Numbered from the stretch's first letter, positions 8,451 through 16,287 are shown. The stretch: DNA of 64,000 nt from Polynucleobacter sp. JS-JIR-5-A7 (GCF_018687935.1 NZ_CP061308.1:53561-117560), one strand, 5' to 3'. The notes: generated by a model not told the origin, from the sequence alone. Program-made: numbers and translations.

Positions 8451-8761
8451 GCCAAGTCCGTAAAAACGATCACAACCTGATGAAGGTTCTGCTTGGTCCT
8501 GTTATCTCTGAGAAAGCCACTATGGTTGCAGAGAAAAACGAACAAGTAGTTTTCCAAGTAGCTCGCGATGCAAACAAGAGCGATGTAAAACAAGCAGTTG
8601 AATTGCTCTTCAAAGTGCAAGTTGACTCAGTTCAAATCGTGAATCAAAAGGGTAAGCCTAAGCGCTATGGCCGTTTTGAAGGTCGTCGTGACCACACCAA
8701 GAAGGCCTATGTGAATTTGAAGCCAGGTCAAGAAATTAACTTTGAAGCGGAGGCGAATTAA
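8447..8761 (+). CDS. rplW: 50S ribosomal protein L23
   Basis: L23 lies at the tunnel exit and docks trigger factor and signal recognition particle. The 104 residues match the family (100). The N-terminal LMKVLLGPVISEKATMVAEKNEQVVFQVA stretch, with the family's ISEK motif, and the central GKPKRYGRFEGRRDHTKKAYV loop are visible. Its ATG overlaps the rplD stop in an ATGA arrangement. The next gene, rplB, begins two bases after its stop. Confidence 0.97.
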   Translation: MSQVRKNDHNLMKVLLGPVISEKATMVAEKNEQVVFQVARDANKSDVKQAVELLFKVQVDSVQIVNQKGKPKRYGRFEGRRDHTKKAYVNLKPGQEINFEAEAN

Positions 8762-8763
8762 TC

Positions 8764-9594
8764 ATGCCTTTGATGAAGACAAAACCGACCTCACCAGGTC
8801 GTCGTTCAATGGTCAAGGTGGTCAATCCTGACCTGCATAAAGGTAAGCCTTTTGCAGCGTTGGTAGAGCCACAATTCCAAAAAGCGGGTCGTAACAATAA
8901 TGGTCATATCACTACCCGTCATAAAGGTGGTGGTCATAAGCATCACTATCGTGTTGTTGATTTCAAACGCAACGACAAAGATGGCATTCCAGCAAAAGTT
9001 GAACGCTTGGAATACGATCCAAACCGCAGTGCAAATATTGCATTGATCGTGTTTGCTGATGGTGAGCGTCGCTATATTCCTGCTGCTAAAGGCATGACTG
9101 TTGGTCAAGCAATCATGAATGGTTCTGAGGCACCAATCAAATCTGGTAATAATTTGCCAATTCGCAACATTCCAGTTGGTAGCACTATTCACTGCGTTGA
9201 AATCCTCCCAGGCAAAGGTGCTCAAGTAGCGCGCTCTGCTGGTGGTTCAGCAGTATTGCTGGCTCGTGAAGGCGTATACGCTCAAGTGCGTTTGCGCTCC
9301 GGTGAAGTTCGCCGTGTTCTGATTGAGTGCCGTGCCACTATTGGTGAAGTTGGTAACGAAGAGCACAGCTTGCGTCAAATTGGTAAAGCAGGTGCAAATC
9401 GCTGGCGTGGTATTCGCCCAACCGTTCGCGGTGTGGCAATGAACCCAGTTGATCACCCACACGGTGGTGGCGAAGGTAGAACTGGCGAAGGCCGTGTACC
9501 TGTATCTCCATGGGGCACCCCAACCAAAGGTTATCGCACACGTCGCAATAAGCGCACAACTTCGATGATCGTTCAACGTCGTCAAAAACGTTAA
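8764..9594 (+). CDS. rplB: 50S ribosomal protein L2
   Basis: L2 supports subunit association and the peptidyl transferase centre. It has 276 residues (273 in E. coli). The signature GVAMNPVDHPHGGGEGRTGEGR is intact with His231 and His233 in the functionally important C-terminal region, and the N-terminal TTRHKGGGHKHHYRVVDFKR block is present. It begins almost directly after rplW and is followed 19 bases later by rpsS. Confidence 0.98.
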   Translation: MPLMKTKPTSPGRRSMVKVVNPDLHKGKPFAALVEPQFQKAGRNNNGHITTRHKGGGHKHHYRVVDFKRNDKDGIPAKVERLEYDPNRSANIALIVFADGERRYIPAAKGMTVGQAIMNGSEAPIKSGNNLPIRNIPVGSTIHCVEILPGKGAQVARSAGGSAVLLAREGVYAQVRLRSGEVRRVLIECRATIGEVGNEEHSLRQIGKAGANRWRGIRPTVRGVAMNPVDHPHGGGEGRTGEGRVPVSPWGTPTKGYRTRRNKRTTSMIVQRRQKR

Positions 9595-9613
9595 GCGATA
9601 AGGATAAATAGAT

Positions 9614-9892
9614 ATGACACGTTCAGCTAAAAAAGGCCCATTCTGCGACGCCAGCTTAGTAAAAAAAGTTGAAGTTGCACAAGCCAACAAAGACAAAAAG
9701 CCGATCAAAACTTGGTCACGCCGTTCAACAATTCTTCCAGACTTTATTGGTCTGACAATTGCTGTTCATAACGGTCGTCAACACGTTCCGGTTTATGTAT
9801 CAGAAAACATGGTGGGTCATAAGTTAGGCGAATTTGCCTTGACCCGTACTTTCAAAGGTCACGCTGCTGACAAGAAAGTTGTGAAGAAGTAA
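9614..9892 (+). CDS. rpsS: 30S ribosomal protein S19
   Basis: S19 pairs with S13 in the 30S head and contacts the A-site tRNA region. The length, 92 residues, is identical to E. coli. MTRSAKKGPFCDASLVKKVE, the TWSRRSTILPDFIG block and the GHKLGEFALTRTFKGHAADKK ending are typical. An AAGGATAAATAG sequence upstream provides the ribosome-binding site, and its stop is followed at once by the AAGGGG site of rplV. Confidence 0.97.
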   Translation: MTRSAKKGPFCDASLVKKVEVAQANKDKKPIKTWSRRSTILPDFIGLTIAVHNGRQHVPVYVSENMVGHKLGEFALTRTFKGHAADKKVVKK

Positions 9893-9902
9893 GGGGATGA
9901 TG

Positions 9903-10232
9903 ATGGAAGTTAAAGCTATTCACAAGGGCGCCCGCATTTCTGCGCAAAAGACACGTTTGGTCGCAGACCAAATTCGTGGTTTGCCAATTGCACGCGCATT
10001 GAACATTTTGAATTTCAGCCCCAAAAAAGCTGCCTTCATTGTGAAAAAAGTAGTTGAATCAGCGATTGCAAATGCTGAACACAATAAAGGTGCCGACATT
10101 GATGAGCTTAAGGTATCAGCGGTAATCATTGATAAAGGAACTTCCTTAAAGCGCTTCACTGCACGTGCTAAGGGACGTGGCAATCAAATCGAAAAACAAA
10201 CTTGTCACATTAGCGTGACCTTGAGTAACTAA
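9903..10232 (+). CDS. rplV: 50S ribosomal protein L22
   Basis: L22 forms part of the exit-tunnel wall with a long beta-hairpin, a site of macrolide-resistance changes in other species. Three in-frame ATG codons stand in a row (9897, 9900, 9903); the last is preferred because the GGGG site at 9893-9896 is six bases away. This gives MEVKAIHKGARISAQKTRLVADQIRG and 109 residues, as usual. The hairpin region includes the IDKGTSLKRFTARAKGRGN segment. Confidence 0.95.
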   Translation: MEVKAIHKGARISAQKTRLVADQIRGLPIARALNILNFSPKKAAFIVKKVVESAIANAEHNKGADIDELKVSAVIIDKGTSLKRFTARAKGRGNQIEKQTCHISVTLSN

Positions 10233-10240
10233 GGAAAGAT

Positions 10241-11068
10241 ATGGGCCAAAAGATTAATCCCACCGGATTCCGACTCGCGGTAACGAAGAATTGGACATCA
10301 CGTTGGTATGCAAATAACACTGACTTCGCAAAGATGCTGAAAGAGGACGTAGATGTCCGTAGCTATTTGAAGAAGAAGTTGAAGAATGCATCCGTTAGTA
10401 AAGTGGTAATCGAGCGTCCTGCTAAGAACGCCCGCATTACTATCTATAGCTCACGTCCAGGTGTTGTGATTGGTAAAAAAGGCGAAGATATTGAAGTTCT
10501 CCGTCGTGAATTACAAAAACGTATGGGTGTTCCAGTTCACGTGAACATTGAAGAAATTCGTAAGCCTGAAGTAGATGCACAATTAATTGCTGACTCTATT
10601 ACTCAGCAGTTAGAAAAACGCATCATGTTCCGTCGTGCTATGAAGCGTGCAATGCAAAGCGCAATGCGTCTTGGCGCACAAGGTATCAAGATTATGTCAT
10701 CTGGTCGTTTGAACGGTGCAGAAATTGCTCGTCGCGAATGGTACCGTGAAGGTCGTGTTCCACTTCATACATTGAAGGCTGATATTGATTACGCAACATC
10801 AGAAGCTGAAACAACCTACGGCATCATCGGTGTAAAAGTTTGGGTATACAAAGGCGATACATTGGGTCGCGGTGCAGAAGCTCAAGTGGCTGCTCCATCT
10901 GCTGAACCAGCTGCCGAAGAAAAGAAAACTCGTCGTGCTCCAAGCAAAACAGCTGCTCGTAAACCAGCTGCAGGTGCTGACAAGCCATTAGTTGCTGCTA
11001 AACCAGCAGTAAAGCGTGTGCGTAAGGTTGAAGCACCTGCCGCAGATACGCAGAAGTCAGGAGAGTAA
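10241..11068 (+). CDS. rpsC: 30S ribosomal protein S3, with long C-terminal tail
   Basis: S3 helps form the mRNA entry channel and carries helicase activity with S4 and S5. The KH domain is clear, with the GKKG loop at 78-81 (RPGVVIGKKGEDIEVL). The core ends near residue 210; residues 211-275 form a low-complexity tail rich in Ala, Lys and Pro that E. coli S3 (233 residues) largely lacks. Such tails occur in other Burkholderiales, and its role is unknown. It lies 8 bases after rplV and 2 before rplP. Confidence 0.97.
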   Translation: MGQKINPTGFRLAVTKNWTSRWYANNTDFAKMLKEDVDVRSYLKKKLKNASVSKVVIERPAKNARITIYSSRPGVVIGKKGEDIEVLRRELQKRMGVPVHVNIEEIRKPEVDAQLIADSITQQLEKRIMFRRAMKRAMQSAMRLGAQGIKIMSSGRLNGAEIARREWYREGRVPLHTLKADIDYATSEAETTYGIIGVKVWVYKGDTLGRGAEAQVAAPSAEPAAEEKKTRRAPSKTAARKPAAGADKPLVAAKPAVKRVRKVEAPAADTQKSGE

Positions 11069-11070
11069 GC

Positions 11071-11484
11071 ATGCTACAACCAAAGCGTCGTAAGTATCGT
11101 AAGGAACAAAAAGGCCGTAACACTGGCGTGGCAACACGCGGTAGTTCTGTAGCCTTTGGTGACTTTGGCTTGAAGGCCGTTGGCCGTGGCCGTCTGACTG
11201 CTCGTCAAATCGAGTCAGCACGTCGCGCAATGACCCGCCACATTAAACGTGGTGGTCGTATCTGGATTCGTATTTTCCCAGATAAGCCAATTTCACAAAA
11301 ACCTGCTGAAGTACGTATGGGTAACGGTAAAGGTAATCCAGAGTACTACGTAGCTGAAATTCAACCAGGCAAAGTGCTTTACGAAATGGATGGTGTGGAT
11401 GAGACTTTGGCGCGCGAAGCTTTCAAGCTTGCTGCCGCTAAGTTGCCTTTGCAGACGACTTTCGTGATTCGCCACTTAGGTTGA
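11071..11484 (+). CDS. rplP: 50S ribosomal protein L16
   Basis: L16 organises the A-site tRNA-binding region of the 50S subunit. The 137 residues match the family (136). MLQPKRRKYRKEQKGRN at the start and the region around GGRIWIRIFPDKPISQKPAEVRMGNGKGNPEYYVAEIQPGKVLYE are diagnostic; its conserved Arg residues contact 23S rRNA. The ATG follows the rpsC stop by two bases, with GGAG located inside the end of rpsC. Confidence 0.97.
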   Translation: MLQPKRRKYRKEQKGRNTGVATRGSSVAFGDFGLKAVGRGRLTARQIESARRAMTRHIKRGGRIWIRIFPDKPISQKPAEVRMGNGKGNPEYYVAEIQPGKVLYEMDGVDETLAREAFKLAAAKLPLQTTFVIRHLG

Positions 11485-11498
11485 TCGGGATAGAGATT

Positions 11499-11693
11499 AT
11501 GAAAAATAAAGAATTAGCAACCAAAGATCTGACTGGCTTGAACGCAGAATTGACAGAGCTCTTAAAGACTAACTTTAAGCTCCGTATGCAAAAAGGCACT
11601 CAGCAACTCACCAATACCAGCCAATTGGGTAAAACGAAGCGCGACATTGCTCGTGTGAAGACTTTTATTGCCCAAAAGACTGCGCAGAAATAA
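11499..11693 (+). CDS. rpmC: 50S ribosomal protein L29
   Basis: L29 is a small two-helix protein near the tunnel exit beside L23. The ATG at 11499 gives MKNKELATKDLTGLNAEL and 64 residues, matching E. coli (63). An upstream in-frame TTG at 11481 would add six residues but overlaps the rplP stop and lacks a ribosome-binding site, so it is rejected. The LRMQKGTQQLTNTSQLGKTKRDIARVKT signature is clear. rpsQ starts 12 bases downstream. Confidence 0.95.
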   Translation: MKNKELATKDLTGLNAELTELLKTNFKLRMQKGTQQLTNTSQLGKTKRDIARVKTFIAQKTAQK

Positions 11694-11705
11694 GGAAAAA
11701 GGGAT

Positions 11706-11975
11706 ATGACTGAATTATCTAAACCCTTACGCCGCACCCTCGTGGGCCGCGTTGTTAGCGACAAAATGCAAAAAACTGTGACCGTGTTGGTTGAGCGTCA
11801 AGTAAAGCATCCCGTGATTGGTAAGTATGTTGGCCAGTCCAAAAAGTACCACGCTCATGACGAAACTAGCACCTACAAGATGGGTGATACGGTTGAAATT
11901 GCTGAATCTAAGCCAATTTCACGCACCAAATCTTGGGTTGTAACCCGTTTGGTTGAGGCTTCAAAGGGTATTTAA
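11706..11975 (+). CDS. rpsQ: 30S ribosomal protein S17
   Basis: S17 is a primary 16S rRNA-binding protein with an OB fold. At 89 residues it is close to the E. coli length (84). The LVGRVVSDKMQKTVTVLVERQVKHP and the GDTVEIAESKPISRTKSWVV blocks are characteristic. It ends the S10 group: a hairpin (11986-12018) and a new promoter lie between it and rplN, unlike many genomes where S10 and spc genes are nearly continuous. Confidence 0.97.
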   Translation: MTELSKPLRRTLVGRVVSDKMQKTVTVLVERQVKHPVIGKYVGQSKKYHAHDETSTYKMGDTVEIAESKPISRTKSWVVTRLVEASKGI

Positions 11976-11985
11976 GGTATTTTTA

Positions 11986-12023
11986 AGGGATTTTGGCGAA
12001 GTTTCTTACCAAATCCCTGTTTT
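11986..12023 (+). terminator. Hairpin after rpsQ, probable terminator or attenuator
   Basis: AGGGATTTTGG (11986-11996) pairs with CCAAATCCCT (12009-12018) with one bulged T and a 12-base loop, then GTTTTA. The short T-run suggests weak or partial termination. Its right arm overlaps the likely -35 box of the next promoter. Confidence 0.5.
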
Positions 12024-12065
12024 ACGTAGTAGAATAGAAGGCTTCTCTGGTTTTATTGGAGAAGC
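12006..12065 (+). promoter_or_regulatory. Promoter and 5' hairpin before rplN
   Basis: TTACCA (12006-12011) and TAGAAT (12030-12035) are 18 bases apart. Just after the likely start, GCTTCTC (12041-12047) and GAGAAGC (12059-12065) form a perfect 7-bp hairpin at the 5' end of the transcript. Bases after the -10 box resemble those after the rplC promoter at 7011-7016. It probably drives the spc genes. Confidence 0.6.
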
Positions 12066-12159
12066 AGTGTTTTTCATTAATTCCGGGTTTTAATTTTCGT
12101 TAAAGCCCATAGACGGAACCAAGACTGTTTGCCTTTGGCCAATAAGTTGGGGATTAGAA

Positions 12160-12528
12160 ATGATACAAACCGAAAGTAGATTGCAGGTCGCCGATAACAC
12201 TGGCGCCAGTGAAGTTTTGTGCATCAAGGTATTGGGCGGCTCTAAGCGTCGTTACGCCAGTATTGGTGATGTCATTAAGGTGACTGTTAAGTCAGCCGCT
12301 CCACGTGGCCGTGTAAAAAAAGGTGATATTTATAACGCTGTTGTAGTGAGAACAGCTAAGGGTGTTCGCCGTCCAGACGGTTCATTGATTAAGTTCGATG
12401 CAAACGCTGCGGTATTGCTCAACGCTAAGTTAGAGCCAATTGGCACACGTATCTTTGGACCAGTTACACGCGAATTGCGTACTGAAAAGTTCATGAAGAT
12501 CGTTTCTCTCGCCCCCGAAGTGATTTAA
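12160..12528 (+). CDS. rplN: 50S ribosomal protein L14
   Basis: L14 lies at the subunit interface with L19 and is the binding site of the silencing factor RsfS in other bacteria. The length is 122 residues (123 in E. coli). MIQTESRLQVADNTGASEVLCIKVLGGSKRRYA and the ending GPVTRELRTEKFMKIVSLAPEVI are nearly invariant across bacteria. It heads the spc group behind its own promoter, with GGGGATTAG as the ribosome-binding site. Confidence 0.97.
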   Translation: MIQTESRLQVADNTGASEVLCIKVLGGSKRRYASIGDVIKVTVKSAAPRGRVKKGDIYNAVVVRTAKGVRRPDGSLIKFDANAAVLLNAKLEPIGTRIFGPVTRELRTEKFMKIVSLAPEVI

Positions 12529-12537
12529 GAGGCTGAT

Positions 12538-12846
12538 ATGAAAAAGATTCGTAAAGGTGATTCCGTAGTTCTGTTGACTGGCCGTGATAAAGGCAAGCAA
12601 GGAACTGTTACAGCCATTCTCGATGAGAAGTTAGTCATCGAAGGCGTGAATATTTATAAAAAGAGCGTTAAGCCAAACCCAGCTGCTGGTGTAACCGGCG
12701 GCATGATTGACAAGACTATGCCTGTTCACATTTCTAATGTGGCTTTGGTTGACGGTAACGGCAAACCATCACGTGTTGGTATCAAACTCGTTGACGGTAA
12801 AAAACAGCGTTTCCTCAAAACCACTGGCGCGACATTAAGCGCATAA
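12538..12846 (+). CDS. rplX: 50S ribosomal protein L24
   Basis: L24 is an assembly-initiator protein that binds the 5' end of 23S rRNA through a KOW motif, seen in IRKGDSVVLLTGRDKGKQGTV near the N-terminus. The 102 residues match the family (104). The central NIYKKSVKPNPAAGVTGGMIDKTMPVHISNVAL segment is typical. Spacing is 9 bases from rplN and 16 to rplE, the normal spc order. Confidence 0.97.
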   Translation: MKKIRKGDSVVLLTGRDKGKQGTVTAILDEKLVIEGVNIYKKSVKPNPAAGVTGGMIDKTMPVHISNVALVDGNGKPSRVGIKLVDGKKQRFLKTTGATLSA

Positions 12847-12862
12847 GGGGCACGGAGAAATT

Positions 12863-13405
12863 ATGAGCACACGTTTTCAAGAACACTATCAACAAAAAGT
12901 TGTTGCTGATTTGATTACCAAGTTTGGTTACAAGTCTGTAATGGAAGTTCCACGTATCACCAAAGTGACCCTGAATATGGGCTTGGGCGATGCAGTGAAC
13001 GACAAGAAAATTATCGAAAATGCAGTTGGCGATTTAACTAAAGTTGCAGGCCAAAAGCCAGTGGTAACTAAAGCTAAAAAAGCGATTGCTGGTTTCAAAA
13101 TTCGTCAAGGCTACCCAATTGGTGCCATGGTGACATTGCGTGGTCAACGCATGTACGAATTCTTGGATCGTTTCGTGACTGTTGCATTACCACGCGTACG
13201 TGACTTCCGCGGCATCTCCGGCAAAGCATTTGATGGTCGTGGCAACTACAACATCGGCGTTAAAGAACAAATCATTTTCCCTGAAATCGAATACGACAAG
13301 ATTGATGCTCTGCGTGGTCTCAATATCAGTATTACGACGACTGCTAAAACCGACGAAGAAGCAAAAGCTTTGTTGGCAGCATTCAAATTCCCTTTCCGCA
13401 ATTAA
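12863..13405 (+). CDS. rplE: 50S ribosomal protein L5
   Basis: L5 binds 5S rRNA and forms an intersubunit bridge with S13. It has 180 residues (179 in E. coli). VMEVPRITKVTLNMGLGDAV and the Pro- and Gly-rich PIGAMVTLRGQRMYEFLDR region are diagnostic, as is the ending FRGISGKAFDGRGNYNIGVKEQIIFPEI. rpsN follows after 9 bases, preserving the L24-L5-S14 order. Confidence 0.97.
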   Translation: MSTRFQEHYQQKVVADLITKFGYKSVMEVPRITKVTLNMGLGDAVNDKKIIENAVGDLTKVAGQKPVVTKAKKAIAGFKIRQGYPIGAMVTLRGQRMYEFLDRFVTVALPRVRDFRGISGKAFDGRGNYNIGVKEQIIFPEIEYDKIDALRGLNISITTTAKTDEEAKALLAAFKFPFRN

Positions 13406-13414
13406 GAGGCTAAC

Positions 13415-13720
13415 GTGGCAAAACTATCCCTGATTGAGCGCGAGAATAAGCGCGCAAAAACTGTAGAGAAGTACGCTGTTAAGCGTGCTGAACTCAAAGC
13501 GATCATTGCTGATCAATCGCGCAGCGATGAAGAGCGCTATGAAGCTCGCTTGAAGCTACAGGCACTTCCACGTAACGCAAGCCCGATTCGTCAAAGAAAT
13601 CGTTGTTCATTAACCGGTCGCCCACGCGGCACATTCCGTAAGTTCGGTTTGGCTCGTAGCAAGATTCGTGAAATCGCCTTCCGTGGCGAAATCCCCGGTT
13701 TAACCAAGGCCAGCTGGTAA
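13415..13720 (+). CDS. rpsN: 30S ribosomal protein S14 (zinc-independent form)
   Basis: S14 is a 30S head protein. The start is GTG at 13415 behind GAGGC, giving MAKLSLIERENKRAKTVEKYA. At 101 residues it is the long, Cys-poor form that lacks the paired CXXC zinc motifs of the short S14; only one Cys is seen, in RQRNRCSLTGRPRGTFRKFGLARSKIRE. The ending GEIPGLTKASW is typical. It lies between rplE and rpsH. Confidence 0.97.
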   Translation: MAKLSLIERENKRAKTVEKYAVKRAELKAIIADQSRSDEERYEARLKLQALPRNASPIRQRNRCSLTGRPRGTFRKFGLARSKIREIAFRGEIPGLTKASW

Positions 13721-13744
13721 GCGGCGAAAGAATTAGGAGAACTC

Positions 13745-14140
13745 ATGAGTATCAGCGATCCAATCGCCGACATGTTGACCCGGATCCGCAATGCGCAAGC
13801 AGTGCAGAAGCCTTTGGTCGCAATGCCGTCGTCAAAAGTTAAAGTAGCTATTGCAAAAGTTTTGCAAGATGAAGGCTATATCGAAAGTTTCGAAATCAAA
13901 GGTGAAGCAGCTAAACCAGTGCTCCACATTGATCTCAAATACTATGCAGGCCGTCCTGTTATCGAGCGTATTGACCGTGTATCTACACCAAGTCTACGTA
14001 TCTATAAAGGACGTCATGACATTCCAGAAGTAATGAATGGCTTGGGCATTGCAATTATTTCAACCCCTCAAGGCGTAATGACAGACCGTAAAGCACGTGC
14101 AACAGGCGTGGGCGGCGAAGTTATTTGCTACGTAGCTTAA
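13745..14140 (+). CDS. rpsH: 30S ribosomal protein S8
   Basis: S8 is a central-domain 16S rRNA binder; in E. coli it also represses the spc operon by binding its mRNA near rplE. The 131 residues match the family (130). MSISDPIADMLTRIRNAQAV and the ending GLGIAIISTPQGVMTDRKARATGVGGEVICYVA are signatures. AGGAG stands six bases before the ATG. No obvious S8-site mimic was picked out by eye in the rplX-rplE junction. Confidence 0.97.
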   Translation: MSISDPIADMLTRIRNAQAVQKPLVAMPSSKVKVAIAKVLQDEGYIESFEIKGEAAKPVLHIDLKYYAGRPVIERIDRVSTPSLRIYKGRHDIPEVMNGLGIAIISTPQGVMTDRKARATGVGGEVICYVA

Positions 14141-14150
14141 GGAGCGAAAT

Positions 14151-14684
14151 ATGTCCCGCGTAGGTAAATCACCAATTACAGTTCCTAAGGGCGCTGAAAT
14201 CAGCATCAACGGTGCAAACATTACTGTTAAAGGTCCTTTGGGCACATTGACACACAACTTGCATCCTGCTGTTGGTTTGAAACAAGCAGATGGCGTATTG
14301 ACAGTAGTTGTCAACAACGACTCACCAGAAGCTGGTGCACAGTCAGGTACGGCACGTGCTTTGGTCAATAACATGGTTGTTGGCGTTACTGCTGGCTTTG
14401 AGCGCAAGCTCAGCTTGGTAGGCGTTGGTTACCGTGCCCAAGCCCAAGGCGAAACATTGAAGTTGCAGTTGGGTTTTTCACACGACATTATTTACAACCT
14501 GCCAAAGGGTGTAAAAGCTGAGACTCCATCGCAAACTGAAATCATTATTAAAGGCTCCAACAAGCAGCAAGTTGGCCAGGTCGCAGCGGAAGTTCGTGCA
14601 TACCGTTCACCAGAGCCATACAAAGGCAAAGGTGTTCGCTACGTGGATGAGGTTGTGCATCTGAAAGAAACTAAGAAGAAGTAA
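14151..14684 (+). CDS. rplF: 50S ribosomal protein L6
   Basis: L6 lies near the factor-binding site of the 50S subunit. The length is 177 residues, as in E. coli. Two related beta-rich domains are seen; MSRVGKSPITVPKGAEI opens the first, and the C-terminal ribosomal signature is in SPEPYKGKGVRYVDEVVHLKETKKK. AAGGAG precedes the ATG, 10 bases after rpsH. Its stop is 13 bases before rplR. Confidence 0.97.
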   Translation: MSRVGKSPITVPKGAEISINGANITVKGPLGTLTHNLHPAVGLKQADGVLTVVVNNDSPEAGAQSGTARALVNNMVVGVTAGFERKLSLVGVGYRAQAQGETLKLQLGFSHDIIYNLPKGVKAETPSQTEIIIKGSNKQQVGQVAAEVRAYRSPEPYKGKGVRYVDEVVHLKETKKK

Positions 14685-14697
14685 GCGAGATTAGAAA

Positions 14698-15051
14698 ATG
14701 AATAAAGACGAATCCAGACAAAGACGTGCTCGGCAGACTCGTATTCGCATTGCCGAAGCAATGGCAAATCGCTTAACAGTTATCCGTAGCAATACTCATA
14801 TTTCTGCTCAGGTATATAGCCCATGCGGAACCAAAGTTGTGGCAGCTGCTTCAACAATGGAAAAAGAATTGCGCCAAGCGATCAAAAACGGCGGCAACGC
14901 TGATGCAGCGAAACAAATCGGCAAGTTAGTTGCTGAGCGTGCTGTTAAGGCAGGCATTGTTGATGTTGCTTTTGATCGTTCCGGTCATCGTTACCACGGC
15001 CGTATTAAGGCCTTAGCTGAAGCTGCGCGTGAAGCCGGCCTGAAGTTCTAA
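14698..15051 (+). CDS. rplR: 50S ribosomal protein L18
   Basis: L18 binds 5S rRNA together with L5 and L25. It has 117 residues, as in E. coli. The Arg-rich N-terminus (DESRQRRARQTRIRIAEAMANRL), the LTVIRSNTHISAQVYS strand and the C-terminal VAFDRSGHRYHGRIKALAEAAREAGLKF signature are complete. It lies in the usual L6-L18-S5 order, 18 bases before rpsE. Confidence 0.97.
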   Translation: MNKDESRQRRARQTRIRIAEAMANRLTVIRSNTHISAQVYSPCGTKVVAAASTMEKELRQAIKNGGNADAAKQIGKLVAERAVKAGIVDVAFDRSGHRYHGRIKALAEAAREAGLKF

Positions 15052-15069
15052 TAGGGTTTAGGAAAAAAC

Positions 15070-15588
15070 ATGGCAAAAATGCAAACTAAGATGCAAAACG
15101 AAGAGCGTGATGATGGTCTTCGCGAGAAGATGATCGCTGTTAATCGTGTAACTAAAGTGGTTAAGGGCGGTCGTATTCTTGGCTTTGCCGCACTCACTGT
15201 AGTTGGCGATGGCGATGGCCGCATCGGCATGGGTAAAGGCAAATCAAAAGAAGTTCCAGTGGCTGTTCAAAAAGCAATGGATGAAGCTCGTCGCAAGATG
15301 ATCAAAGTTTCCTTACGTAAAGGTACTTTGCAGCATACTGTTACTGGCCAACATGGCGCCTCACGCGTTTTGATTTCTCCAGCTAAAGACGGTACTGGAA
15401 TTATTGCTGGCGGCCCAATGCGCGCAATTTTCGACGTAATGGGTGTAACCAACGTGGTTGCTAAGTCCCTGGGCTCTACAAACCCGTATAACTTGGTTCG
15501 CGCAACGATTGATGGTTTGAGCAAGATGAGTACTCCTGCTGAGATTGCTGCTAAGCGCGGTAAGTCAGTTGAAGAGATTCTCGGCTAA
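15070..15588 (+). CDS. rpsE: 30S ribosomal protein S5
   Basis: S5 is involved in decoding fidelity and the mRNA channel. At 172 residues it slightly exceeds E. coli (167) because of a longer N-terminus (MAKMQTKMQNEERDDGLREK). The N-terminal double-stranded-RNA-like domain is seen in VTKVVKGGRILGFAALTVVGDGDGRIGMGKGKSKEVP, with the loop where spectinomycin resistance arises elsewhere apparently standard. rpmD follows after 24 bases. Confidence 0.97.
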   Translation: MAKMQTKMQNEERDDGLREKMIAVNRVTKVVKGGRILGFAALTVVGDGDGRIGMGKGKSKEVPVAVQKAMDEARRKMIKVSLRKGTLQHTVTGQHGASRVLISPAKDGTGIIAGGPMRAIFDVMGVTNVVAKSLGSTNPYNLVRATIDGLSKMSTPAEIAAKRGKSVEEILG

Positions 15589-15612
15589 GACCAAAAGATT
15601 AGGACTCTACAA

Positions 15613-15801
15613 ATGACAAAATCAAACTCCAAAGTCAAACTGCAATTAGTGCGCAGCTTGATCGGTACTCGTGAAAGCCACCGTGCAACTGTGCGTGGCT
15701 TAGGCCTTGGTCGTATTAATTCAGTTTCTGAATTGGAAGATACGCCAGCTGTTCGCGGCATGATTAATAAAGTTTCTTATCTAGTTAAAGTCGTTGGCTG
15801 A
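15613..15801 (+). CDS. rpmD: 50S ribosomal protein L30
   Basis: L30 is a small 50S protein, absent from some bacterial groups. It has 62 residues (59 in E. coli). The VKLQLVRSLIGTRESHRATVRGLGLGRINSVSELEDTPAVRGMINKVSYLVKV body is the whole family domain. AGGACTC precedes the ATG. It stands between rpsE and rplO as expected for the spc group. Confidence 0.97.
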   Translation: MTKSNSKVKLQLVRSLIGTRESHRATVRGLGLGRINSVSELEDTPAVRGMINKVSYLVKVVG

Positions 15802-15828
15802 TAACTAGCAAGTAAATAGGCGAAGAAT

Positions 15829-16269
15829 ATGGAACTCAATACACTCAAGCCCGCAGAGGGCTCCAAGAAAAACCGTCGTCGCGTAGGTCGCGGCATTGGT
15901 TCTGGCCTTGGTAAAACTGCTGGCCGTGGTCACAAAGGTCAAAAATCTCGTTCCGGCGGATTCCACAAGGTTGGATTCGAAGGCGGCCAGATGCCTATGT
16001 ATCGTCGTTTGCCAAAACGCGGTTTCGTGTCTTTGACACGTCGTCATGTTGGCCAAATTACTTTGAACGACTTAGCAAAAATCAACTTGCCAGAAGTGGA
16101 CTTGTTGACATTGAAGGCTCATGGCTTTGCTGGCGAACAAATTAATGCTGTGAAGGTAATTAAGACTGGTGAAATCAAGATTGCTGTAACCCTTAAGGGT
16201 ATTACAGCAACTGCTGGCGCAAAAGCAGCCATTGAAGCGGCTGGCGGCAAATTGGTTGAAGCAGCGTAA
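15829..16269 (+). CDS. rplO: 50S ribosomal protein L15
   Basis: L15 is a late-assembly 50S protein that makes many 23S rRNA contacts. The 146 residues match the family (144). The Gly/Arg-rich N-terminal extension (GSKKNRRRVGRGIGSGLGKTAGRGHKGQKSR) and FEGGQMPMYRRLPKRGF are signatures; the globular C-terminal half ends in KAAIEAAGGKLVEAA. secY begins 18 bases downstream, the normal order. Confidence 0.97.
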   Translation: MELNTLKPAEGSKKNRRRVGRGIGSGLGKTAGRGHKGQKSRSGGFHKVGFEGGQMPMYRRLPKRGFVSLTRRHVGQITLNDLAKINLPEVDLLTLKAHGFAGEQINAVKVIKTGEIKIAVTLKGITATAGAKAAIEAAGGKLVEAA

Positions 16270-16287
16270 TAGGTCTTTTTATTCAAA

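Noticed and set aside
9247..9708. 153-codon minus-strand frame across rplB and rpsS
   Set aside because: Antisense to two conserved ribosomal genes, rich in Thr/Cys as expected for a reverse frame, and without a ribosome-binding site.
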